Source: Nitrospirota bacterium (GTDB taxonomy: Bacteria; Nitrospirota; Nitrospiria; Nitrospirales; Nitrospiraceae). Taken from it: a DNA stretch of 64,000 nucleotides. The stretch is from NCBI GenBank assembly GCA_040757595.1, contig JBFLWP010000006.1, positions 95,422 to 159,421 on the forward strand, read 5' to 3'. The position numbers and the translations under genes are program-made. Below the pieces are notes generated by a model. That model ran no database searches and had not been told where the DNA came from. It saw only the letters and a program-made list of their open reading frames with translations. Below, in pieces: positions 57,655-64,000 of this stretch; position 1 is the first letter of the stretch; each line of letters opens with the position of its first letter.

Positions 57655-59018
57655 TCGTTGACGACGAGCAGAGCATGCGCGACGTCCTGAGCATCATGCT
57701 CAAGCGGGCCGGGTACGGGGTGACGGTGGCGGCCGACGGCGAGGAGGCGATCGCCCAGCTCGACAAGGAGATCTTCGACCTCGTGATCACCGACCTGAAG
57801 ATGCCCAAGGTGGGCGGCATGGAGGTGCTCAAGGCGGTCAAGGAGGCCTCGCCCGACACGGTGGTGCTGGTCATCACGGCCTTCGCGTCCACCGAGACCG
57901 CGGTCGAGGCCATGAAGCGCGGGGCCTACGACTACCTCTCCAAGCCGTTCCAAATCGACGAGGTCCAGCTCATCATCCGCAACGCCTTGGAGAAGCGCCG
58001 GCTCTCCACGGAGAACATGCTGCTCAAGCGGGAGATGGCCAGCCAGTCCTCGTTCGCCCAGATCGTCGGGCAGAGCGAGGCGATGCAGAAGGTCTTCGAT
58101 CTGGTGCGCAAGGTCGCCGACAGCAAGAGCAACGTGCTGATCTGCGGGGAGAGCGGCACCGGGAAGGAGCTGGTCGCCCGCGCCATCCACTACAACAGCT
58201 CGCGCAGCCGCATGCCGTTCGTCACCGTGAACTGCAGCGCGTTGCCGGAGCCGTTGCTGGAAAGCGAGCTGTTCGGGCACATGAAGGGGGCGTTCACGGG
58301 CGCGGTCTCGAACAAGGCCGGTCTGTTCGAGGTGGCCAACGGCGGAACCATCTTCCTGGATGAGATCGGCGAGACCACGCCGGCCACGCAGGTCAAGCTC
58401 CTGCGCGTGATCCAGGAGCGGGAGTTCCGGCGGGTCGGCGGCACCAAGGACGTCAAGGTGGACGTGCGGATCATCGCCGCGACGAACCGGGACCTGGAGA
58501 AAGCCGTGGCCGAGGGCGCCTTCCGCGAGGACCTCTACTATCGTCTGGACGTCATCCCGATCCACCTGCCCCCGCTCCGCATGCGGAGCGGGGACATCCC
58601 GCTGCTGGTCGGGCATTTTCTCGATCGGTTTGCGCGAACCAGCGGCAAACCGGTGCCGTCGGTGACGCAGGAGGCGATGCGTCTGTTGATCGATCACGAG
58701 TGGCGGGGCAACGTGCGCGAGCTGGAGAACCTGATCGAGCGGGTCGTGGCCCTGTCCGCAGGGCCGCAGATCACGGAGCAGGACATCGGGATCTGGCTGC
58801 ACAGGCCGATCGCGCAGGCCCAGAACAGTCCGACCGATCTGCCGCCGGACGGCCTGGATCTGGAGGAGCTCATCAGCCGGATCGAAAAGGAGCTGCTCCT
58901 CAAGGCGCTGGAGCGGGCCAAGTGGGTCAAGAAGAAGGCGGCCCGGCTGCTGCACCTGAACACCCGCTCGTTCCGCTACCGGCTGGAGAAGTACGCGATC
59001 AAAGGCGGACGGGATTGA
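57624..59018 (+). CDS. pilR: sigma54-dependent response regulator PilR-like (NtrC family)
   Basis: 464 residues. Receiver domain with phospho-acceptor Asp57 (VITDLKMP). AAA+ domain follows with Walker A GESGTGKE (about 175-182), sigma54-contact GAFTGA, Walker B GGTIFLDEIGE and DLYYRLDVIPIHLPPLR. The C-terminal Fis-type HTH ends RAKWVKKKAARLLHLNTRSF. It activates sigma54 promoters, classically pilA. Coupled to pilS by a 31-nt overlap. Confidence 0.92.
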   Translation: MESGAVEKILIVDDEQSMRDVLSIMLKRAGYGVTVAADGEEAIAQLDKEIFDLVITDLKMPKVGGMEVLKAVKEASPDTVVLVITAFASTETAVEAMKRGAYDYLSKPFQIDEVQLIIRNALEKRRLSTENMLLKREMASQSSFAQIVGQSEAMQKVFDLVRKVADSKSNVLICGESGTGKELVARAIHYNSSRSRMPFVTVNCSALPEPLLESELFGHMKGAFTGAVSNKAGLFEVANGGTIFLDEIGETTPATQVKLLRVIQEREFRRVGGTKDVKVDVRIIAATNRDLEKAVAEGAFREDLYYRLDVIPIHLPPLRMRSGDIPLLVGHFLDRFARTSGKPVPSVTQEAMRLLIDHEWRGNVRELENLIERVVALSAGPQITEQDIGIWLHRPIAQAQNSPTDLPPDGLDLEELISRIEKELLLKALERAKWVKKKAARLLHLNTRSFRYRLEKYAIKGGRD

Positions 59019-59096
59019 GAAGCGTGAAGCGTGGAGAAAGAAACCGCCTTACGAACGACGCTTCACGAGCGACGAGATACAAAGAGCGGGTGACGG
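59018..59096. repeat. mirrored repeat (GCGTGAAGCGTGGAG dialect)
   Basis: GAAGCGTGAAGCGTGGAG on the left and ACGACGCTTCACGAGCGACG on the right. Gap between pilR and ispE. Confidence 0.6.
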
Positions 59097-60068
59097 ATGA
59101 GGAATGACGAAATACAGGTCCGGACGCCGGCCAAGGTCAATCTGATCCTGCGGGTCCTGGACCGCCGGCCGGACGGCTACCACAACCTCTGGTCGCTGAT
59201 GCAGACGGTCGCGCTGGAGGACGAGTTGTGCATCCGGCTGGACCGGAGCTCGGCCGGCCTGAGGGTGGCCTGCGACGATCCGGCCATCCCGACGGACGGC
59301 CGCAACCTGGTGTCTCGGGCGGCTCTCGCGGTGCTGGAGCGGGCGGGACTGACCGGAGGCCGGGCCGTCGGGCTCGAGATGCGGATCGGCAAGCGGATCC
59401 CTTCGGGCGGCGGCTTGGGCGGGGGCAGCAGCGACGCCGCCGCGACGATCGTCGGGCTGAACCTCCTCCTCGGGCTCGGCTGGTCCGTGAAGGAGATGGC
59501 GGACCTCAGCCAGGCCGTCGGCAGCGACGTGCCCTTCTTTTTCTTCGCGCCGAGCGCGCTGGTGCGGGGCCGGGGCGAGGAGGTGACGCCGGTCGTCCTG
59601 ACCGGCGAACGGTGGATCGTGCTGGTGAACCCCGGCTTTCCGATCGAGACCGGCTGGGCCTATGGCCGCCTGGCGGGAGCGCGCACAGGCGTCCGGCCCC
59701 TGTCCGACCGGCTGACCGGTCTGATCGCGCAACCCTCGCTGTCGTGGGAAGAGGTCATTCCCTTGATGGAGAACGACTTCGAGGAGCCGCTTGCCCCCGC
59801 GCATCCGGCCCTGAGCGAGCTCAAGCGGGAGTTGCTCGGCCAGGGGGCGCAGGCGGCGCTCCTGTCGGGCAGCGGGGCCACGGTCTTCGGGGTGTTCGGG
59901 GACGAGCCGTCTGCGGCCCGGGCTTGCCGGCTCGTCGGACGGGTCGGCGGTCGGCGTGCCTATGTGGCCCGGACCGGCGGCGTGGTCTCGCCGATCGTCA
60001 GCGGGCAGCCACCCCTCCCTTTGACAGGGACCGGCTGGCCGGTCTCTCTCCCTCCATCCGTCGGTTGA
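59097..60068 (+). CDS. ispE: 4-diphosphocytidyl-2-C-methyl-D-erythritol kinase IspE
   Basis: 323 residues, GHMP kinase. Catalytic Lys in RTPAKVNLIL (about residue 13), ATP loop PSGGGLGGGSSDAA (102-115), SDVPFFF, and C-terminal LLSGSGATVFGVF. It phosphorylates CDP-ME in the MEP isoprenoid pathway, which links to ispA at the window start. The C-terminal 25 residues are low-complexity. Its stop overlaps the prs promoter. Confidence 0.92.
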   Translation: MRNDEIQVRTPAKVNLILRVLDRRPDGYHNLWSLMQTVALEDELCIRLDRSSAGLRVACDDPAIPTDGRNLVSRAALAVLERAGLTGGRAVGLEMRIGKRIPSGGGLGGGSSDAAATIVGLNLLLGLGWSVKEMADLSQAVGSDVPFFFFAPSALVRGRGEEVTPVVLTGERWIVLVNPGFPIETGWAYGRLAGARTGVRPLSDRLTGLIAQPSLSWEEVIPLMENDFEEPLAPAHPALSELKRELLGQGAQAALLSGSGATVFGVFGDEPSAARACRLVGRVGGRRAYVARTGGVVSPIVSGQPPLPLTGTGWPVSLPPSVG

Positions 60069-60094
60069 CAGCCTGCGGTTTTTTCCGATAGAGT
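60065..60094 (+). promoter_or_regulatory. sigma70-like promoter of prs
   Basis: TTGACA (60065-60070), 18 bp, TAGAGT (60089-60094); prs starts 88 nt downstream. The -35 box overlaps the ispE stop codon. Confidence 0.6.
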
Positions 60095-60139
60095 ACCCGC
60101 TCCCGTTGCAACCGTCCACGTAAGAGGGGCCGGCCGAGA

Positions 60140-60157
60140 GCAGGTCTACAGACCTGC
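60140..60157 (+). other. short hairpin in the prs leader
   Basis: GCAGGTCT (60140-60147) and AGACCTGC (60150-60157) form an 8-bp stem about 25 nt before the prs start. It lies in the predicted 5' leader and could be structural or a protein-binding site. No T-run follows. Confidence 0.35.
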
Positions 60158-60181
60158 CTGCGCGGCCTGGTGGAGGGGCGT

Positions 60182-61123
60182 ATGCGCAAAGAACTGAAGC
60201 TGTTCACCGGCAACTCGAACCCCGCGCTGGCCAAGGAGATTTGCAACCATTTGGGGATCCCCCTGGGGGAGGCGACCGTGGCCTCCTTCAGCGACGGAGA
60301 AATCCGGGTCAAGATCGAGGAGAACGTCCGCGGCTCGGACGTGTTCCTGCTGCAGTCCTGCTGCCCGCCGGTGAACACGTCGATCATGGAGCTGCTCATC
60401 ATGATCGACGCGCTGAAGCGGTCCTCCGCCTACCGGATCACGGCGGTCATTCCCTATTTCGGGTACGCCCGGCAGGACCGGAAAGACCAGCCGCGGGTGC
60501 CCATTACGGCCAAGCTCATGGCGGACCTGATCACGACCGCGGGAGCCGACCGCGTGTTGACGATGGATCTGCATGCGGGGCAAATCCAGGGGTTCTTCAA
60601 CATTCCGGTGGACCATCTGTACGCGACGCCGGTGCTGCTCGATTACATCCAGAGGAAGGGATCGGGGGACCTGGTCGTGGTCTCCCCGGACGCCGGCGGG
60701 GTGGAGCGGGCGCGGGCCTTCGCCAAGCGCCTCCAGGCCCAACTGGCGATCATCGACAAGCGGCGGGAGGGGCCGAACAACGCCCAGGTCATGAACATCA
60801 TCGGCGACGTGGAGGGGCGCAGCGCCCTGCTGCTGGACGACATGATCGACACGGCGGGCACGATCGTGCAAGGGGCGCAGGCCTGCGCGGAGAAGGGCGC
60901 GCGCATGGTCTGGGCCGGCTGCACGCACCCGGTCCTCTCCGGGCCGGCGCTCGAGCGGCTGCAGTCGTCCTGTTTGACCGAGGTGGTCGTGACCAACACG
61001 ATCCCGTTGAACGGCAAAGAGCTCCAGTGCCCCAAGCTGCGGGTCCTCTCGGTGGCGCCGCTGCTGGGCGAGGCGATCACCAGGATCCACGAGGAAGAAT
61101 CGGTCAGTTCACTGTTCGCGTAA
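60182..61123 (+). CDS. prs: ribose-phosphate pyrophosphokinase (PRPP synthetase)
   Basis: 313 residues. [47 protein letters not shown] flexible-loop region, [18 protein letters not shown], and the PRPP-binding [15 protein letters not shown]. Makes PRPP from ribose-5-phosphate and ATP for nucleotide, His and Trp synthesis. ATG 60182 follows GGAGGGG. The usual ispE-prs-rplY-pth-ychF order is kept, without a tRNA-Gln gene. Confidence 0.95.
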   Translation: MRKELKLFTGNSNPALAKEICNHLGIPLGEATVASFSDGEIRVKIEENVRGSDVFLLQSCCPPVNTSIMELLIMIDALKRSSAYRITAVIPYFGYARQDRKDQPRVPITAKLMADLITTAGADRVLTMDLHAGQIQGFFNIPVDHLYATPVLLDYIQRKGSGDLVVVSPDAGGVERARAFAKRLQAQLAIIDKRREGPNNAQVMNIIGDVEGRSALLLDDMIDTAGTIVQGAQACAEKGARMVWAGCTHPVLSGPALERLQSSCLTEVVVTNTIPLNGKELQCPKLRVLSVAPLLGEAITRIHEEESVSSLFA

Positions 61124-61176
61124 AACAGCGGCTCGCGAACGGCTGATGGCTGTCGGCTGTTTGCTGCGAGCTGCAT
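61124..61176. repeat. mirrored repeat (GCGAACGGCTGATGGCTG dialect)
   Basis: CAGCGGCTCGCGAACGGCTG on the left and CGGCTGTTTGCTGCGAGCTG on the right. prs-rplY gap. Confidence 0.5.
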
Positions 61177-61185
61177 GGGGGAACC

Positions 61186-61959
61186 ATGAAGTTCGAGATG
61201 TCTGCGGAGGTGAGGGAGAAGGCCGGCAAGGGGGCCGCGCGGCAGCTCCGGCGGAGCGGCAAGGTCCCGGCCGTGCTCTACGGGGAGGGGGAGTGCCTCC
61301 TGCTGACCATCGACCCGGAAGAGGTGGTCAAGATCCTCCGGGCCCACGTCGGCACCACGGCGCTCATCACGTTGAACGTGGCGGGCGGGGCCAAGCGGAA
61401 CCGGACCGCGCTGCTGCGCGACTATCAGGTCGATCCGGTGACGGGGGAGCTGCTCCACCTGGACCTGTTCGAGATTTCGATGAACAAGGTGATCCGGGTC
61501 AAGGTGCCGGTCAACGTGATCGGCGACACCCCGGCCGGGGTCAAGGAAGGCGGGGTGCTCCACCACAATCTCCGCGAGCTGCACGTGGAGTGCCTGCCGT
61601 CGGCGCTGCCGGACTCCGTCCAGGTGGATGCGTCGAGCCTGGCCATCGGGCAGGGGATTCACATCCGGGAGATCGCCCGCATCGAGGGCGTCCGGTTCCT
61701 GGACGATCCCGACCAGATGGTGGTCAGCGTGGCGGCGCCGATCTCCGAGGCCAAGCTGGAGGCCCTCTTGACCAGCGGCGCGGTGGCCGAGGGCAAGGAG
61801 CCGGAGGTCATCGGGAAGGGGAAGGAAGAAGTTGTGGAGGGGGCTGAGCAGGCGGCCCCTGCCGCCGAGGCCAAGGCGGGCGAGAAGGCCGAGAAGAAGG
61901 AGCCGGCGGCCGCCGCCAAGCCCGAGAAGAAAGAGGCCAAGGAAGAGAAGAAGAAGTAG
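61186..61959 (+). CDS. rplY: 50S ribosomal protein L25 (general stress protein Ctc type)
   Basis: 257 residues. N-terminal 5S-rRNA-binding L25 domain (REKAGKGAARQLRRSGKVPA, VLYGEG; about 1-95) and C-terminal TL5/Ctc domain (about 100-190, with DVFEISMNKVIRVKVPV-like strands). These are followed by a Lys/Glu/Ala-rich disordered tail. Long form of L25. Two-nucleotide gap to pth, so the two are translationally linked. Confidence 0.92.
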   Translation: MKFEMSAEVREKAGKGAARQLRRSGKVPAVLYGEGECLLLTIDPEEVVKILRAHVGTTALITLNVAGGAKRNRTALLRDYQVDPVTGELLHLDLFEISMNKVIRVKVPVNVIGDTPAGVKEGGVLHHNLRELHVECLPSALPDSVQVDASSLAIGQGIHIREIARIEGVRFLDDPDQMVVSVAAPISEAKLEALLTSGAVAEGKEPEVIGKGKEEVVEGAEQAAPAAEAKAGEKAEKKEPAAAAKPEKKEAKEEKKK

Positions 61960-61961
61960 CC

Positions 61962-62555
61962 TTGCGTCTGGTAGTGGGGCTCGGCAATCCCGGCGAGCGG
62001 TACGTTCGAACGCGCCACAACGTCGGCCGCCGGGTGCTGGAGCGGGCCGCAGGCCGCTGGTCGGTCCGGCTCAGGCCGAACGGCCCGGCTCACCGCGGAG
62101 CCGGCCAGATCGGACCTCCCGAGGCCAGGACGGACGTCACGCTGGCCGTTCCCCTCACCTGGATGAACGACTCCGGCTCGGCCGTCAAGGCCCTGCTGGC
62201 TGATCTGGGACTCCCGCCCGAGCAGCTCCTCGTCGTGCACGACGATCTGGACCTTCCCGTGGGCCGTCTCCGCATCAGACCGCGGGGCGGAGCCGGCGGT
62301 CACAACGGCGTCCTCTCGATCATCGAAGCCTTGGGAACCGACGCCTTCTGCCGGTTGAAGGTCGGCATCGGGCGACCGGCCCCGGGCCTGGACCCGGCCG
62401 ACTACGTGCTCTTGCCGTTCACGCCGAACGAGCTCGCCGTGATCGAGCCGGCGGAGGAGCAGGCCGTGGATGCGCTGCAGTGCTGGGTGACCGAGGGCGT
62501 GGACGCGGCGATGAACCGGTTCAACGTGCGGAATCAACAGGAGGGTGAGGAGTGA
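61962..62555 (+). CDS. pth: peptidyl-tRNA hydrolase
   Basis: 197 residues from TTG. VVGLGNPGERYVRTRHNVGR with catalytic His, PLTWMNDSGSAVKALL, LLVVHDDLDLPVGRLRIRPR, GGAGGHNGVLSIIEALGT and FCRLKVGIGRP. It frees tRNA from peptidyl-tRNA. The TTG start directly after the rplY stop is unusual and may limit its level relative to L25. Ends in a mirrored repeat. Confidence 0.93.
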   Translation: MRLVVGLGNPGERYVRTRHNVGRRVLERAAGRWSVRLRPNGPAHRGAGQIGPPEARTDVTLAVPLTWMNDSGSAVKALLADLGLPPEQLLVVHDDLDLPVGRLRIRPRGGAGGHNGVLSIIEALGTDAFCRLKVGIGRPAPGLDPADYVLLPFTPNELAVIEPAEEQAVDALQCWVTEGVDAAMNRFNVRNQQEGEE

Positions 62556-62628
62556 CGGGCGATCTGTGATGAGTGAGAAAGGCAAGCCTCTGTTCCACCC
62601 ATCACGCGTCACTCGTCACCCATCACGG
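62556..62628. repeat. mirrored repeat (GGCGATCTGTGATGAGTGAG dialect)
   Basis: GACGGGCGATCTGTGATGAG on the left and CCCATCACGCGTCACTCGTC then ACCCATCACGGTGACG on the right. pth-ychF gap. Confidence 0.6.
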
Positions 62629-62633
62629 TGACG

Positions 62634-63725
62634 ATGGCCCTCTGCTGCGGCATGATCGGGCTTCCGAACGTCGGCAAGACCACCGTGTTCAACGCGCTGG
62701 TCGGCGCCGGCGCGGTCGCGGCCAACTATCCCTTCTCCACCGTGGACACCAACGTGGGGATCGCGTCGGTCCCCGACCCGCGCCTGAACAAGCTGGTCGA
62801 GATCTTCCGTTCCAAGAAGAAGACGCCGAGCACGCTGGAGGTGCGGGACATCGCCGGGCTCGTGGAGGGGGCCAGCAAGGGTGAAGGGCTCGGCAACCAG
62901 TTTCTCGCCCAGATCCGCGAGGTGGACGCCCTGCTGCACGTCGTCCGCTGTTTCCAGGACGAGGACGTCGTTCACGTCTCGGGCGGGGTGAACCCTCTGC
63001 GGGACATCGAGGCGATCGAAACGGAGCTCATGCTGGCCGATCTGGAGACCCTGGATCGCCGCAAGCAGCGGGTCGAGAAGAAGGCGAAGTCCGGCGACGC
63101 CCCTGCGGGGAAGGAGCTGGTCTTTCTCCAGAAGCTGATCGAGCTCTTGAACAAAGGCGAGTGGCTGGGCGGCCAGACGTTCTCGGCCGAGGAACGGGTG
63201 ATCCTCAACGAATGCCAGTTGCTCTCGGCCAAGCCCGTGCTGTTCGTGGCCAACGTGGCGGAGAAGACGCAGGAGCACGATCCGTTGGTCCAGGTCGTGC
63301 GCGAGCAGGCGGGGAAGAAGGGGGCGCGGCTCGTGACGATCTGCGGGCAACTGGAGGCGGAGCTTTCCACCCTGCCGGAGTCCGAGCGGGAGGAGTATCT
63401 CAAGGGACTGGGGCTCGAAGAATCGGGGCTGGTCCGCTTGACCAGGGAGGCCTACCGGCTGCTCTCGCTCATCACCTTCTTCACGGCCGGCGAGACGGAG
63501 TCGAGGGCCTGGCCGATCCGGGAGGGGACGAAGGCCGCCCAGGCGGCGGGCAAGATCCATTCGGACATGGAGCGGGGCTTCATCCGCGCCGAGGTCTACC
63601 ATTACGACGACCTGATCGCCTGCGGGTCGGAGGCGAAGGTGAAGGAGAAGGGGCTGTTCCGGCTCGAAGGACGGGATTACGTCGTCAAAGAAGGCGACAT
63701 CGTCTACTTCCGCTTCAACGTCTAG
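62634..63725 (+). CDS. ychF: ribosome-associated GTPase/ATPase YchF (OLA1)
   Basis: 363 residues. Obg-like G1 GLPNVGKTT, switch region NYPFSTVDTNVG, G3 DIAGLVEGASKGEGLGNQFL, coiled coil (about 130-200), TGS domain at the C-terminus (GSEAKVKEKGLFRLEGRDYV, VKEGDIVYFRFNV). YchF prefers ATP and binds the ribosome. ATG 62634 chosen; GTG two codons earlier is possible. Confidence 0.93.
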   Translation: MALCCGMIGLPNVGKTTVFNALVGAGAVAANYPFSTVDTNVGIASVPDPRLNKLVEIFRSKKKTPSTLEVRDIAGLVEGASKGEGLGNQFLAQIREVDALLHVVRCFQDEDVVHVSGGVNPLRDIEAIETELMLADLETLDRRKQRVEKKAKSGDAPAGKELVFLQKLIELLNKGEWLGGQTFSAEERVILNECQLLSAKPVLFVANVAEKTQEHDPLVQVVREQAGKKGARLVTICGQLEAELSTLPESEREEYLKGLGLEESGLVRLTREAYRLLSLITFFTAGETESRAWPIREGTKAAQAAGKIHSDMERGFIRAEVYHYDDLIACGSEAKVKEKGLFRLEGRDYVVKEGDIVYFRFNV

Positions 63726-63727
63726 CA

Positions 63728-63810
63728 GGCTGCTGAAAACGATCCCCCAACTTCGTTCTCGGTCGCCTGTCTCCCTGCGGCCTCGTTGGCTGGCCGTTTT
63801 GAGCAGCCCG
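63728..63810. repeat. hairpin repeat (GGCTGCTGAAAACG/CGTTTTGAGCAGCC)
   Basis: Long inverted repeat with ends GGCTGCTGAAAACG and CGTTTTGAGCAGCC, with a TTCTCGGTCGCC...GCGGCCTCGTTGGC interior. Different from the GTGA-type dialects. From memory it resembles a repeat common between genes in several environmental phyla. Confidence 0.6.
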
Positions 63811-63839
63811 TAAAGGATTGTACCCCGAGGATCTTCGGT

Positions 63840-63869
63840 TTGACACGGCGTTTCGGGCTGTGGTAGGGT
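63840..63869 (+). promoter_or_regulatory. sigma70-like promoter of rpsF
   Basis: TTGACA (63840-63845), 18 bp, TAGGGT (63864-63869); rpsF begins 87 nt later after GGAGGAG. The leader could hold a ribosomal-protein autoregulatory site. Confidence 0.55.
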
Positions 63870-63955
63870 CCAACGCTTTGCATCGCCTTCGGCGATGCTG
63901 ATCCCTCGCTCCGGACCAGGTTCCGGGGCCCATTATGGTCCAGGAGGAGAACCGC

Positions 63956-64000
63956 ATGTCGCTCTACGAGTCTATCTTCATCGTCCGTCCGTCGCTCACC
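63956..64000 (+). CDS. rpsF: 30S ribosomal protein S6, 5' fragment
   Basis: First 15 codons only (MSLYESIFIVRPSLT), cut by the window edge. This is the typical S6 start. AGGAGGAG lies 7-14 nt upstream. In most bacteria it leads an rpsF-ssb-rpsR-rplI operon, which would continue to the right. Confidence 0.8.
   Translation, partial: MSLYESIFIVRPSLT

Noticed and set aside
60069..60181. Possible tRNA-Gln between ispE and prs, as in many bacteria
   Set aside because: No cloverleaf or TTC-loop pattern is visible; only a promoter and a small hairpin.

Overview
The window is a high-GC chromosomal segment of a Gram-negative (diderm) bacterium. It carries a complete division and cell-wall (dcw) cluster, an outer-membrane-type lipoprotein, an RND efflux pump, hopanoid-type lipid genes (hpnA, ispA) and type IV pilus genes. 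MurE has the DNPR motif of the meso-diaminopimelate type. Gene order and protein style best fit Nitrospirota (Nitrospira-like) or a neighbouring phylum such as Methylomirabilota. This is an inference from gene content, not a search result.

Layout. 0.1-9.7 kb: hpnA and ispA, then small Cys-rich and membrane proteins, a YajG-like lipoprotein, a DUF2914 membrane protein and two TPR proteins with look-alike promoters. 9.7-11.5 kb: a small toxin-antitoxin patch (decayed Phd antitoxin, small orphan protein, hicBA), a zinc-ribbon protein and an SCP2-like protein. 11.5-18 kb: TetR-adaptor-RND pump operon and two tandem secreted paralogues. 18.1-20.5 kb: a split TPP-dependent ComDE/phosphonopyruvate-decarboxylase-like enzyme next to a PhnW-like protein that lacks the PLP lysine. 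20.6-26.5 kb: a frameshifted exported protein, CstA, YajQ, a BNR-repeat lipoprotein and a secreted coiled-coil protein. 26.7-28.0 kb: asnS. 28.4-50.1 kb: rsmH-ftsL-ftsI-murE-(orf)-murF-mraY-murD-ftsW-murG-murC-murB-ddl-ftsQ-ftsA-ftsZ, then pgeF-yggS-proC-yggT-divIVA. 50.2-53.7 kb: a serine hydrolase and an accessory patch (phosphoribosyltransferase + SLOG-like pair of visibly lower GC, a DUF2283 gene flanked by integron-like half-sites, and a small ORF with a truncated duplicate). 53.8-64 kb: pgsA, pilC-pilS-pilR, ispE, prs, rplY, pth, ychF and the start of rpsF.

Three patterns cut across the window. (1) About 30 gene gaps hold imperfect mirrored hairpins made of short degenerate repeats (for example GTGAYGGGTGA...TCACCCRTCAC) in several sequence dialects. 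One lies in frame inside murG, an unrelated 90-bp palindrome lies in frame inside ftsQ, and others reach into gene ends. (2) Seven stand-alone genes have sigma70-like promoters whose -10 box ends 6-8 nt before the start codon, predicting leaderless mRNAs. (3) The dcw promoter keeps an MraZ-box-like repeat although no mraZ lies beside it.

No rRNA, tRNA, CRISPR array or complete insertion sequence was recognised.
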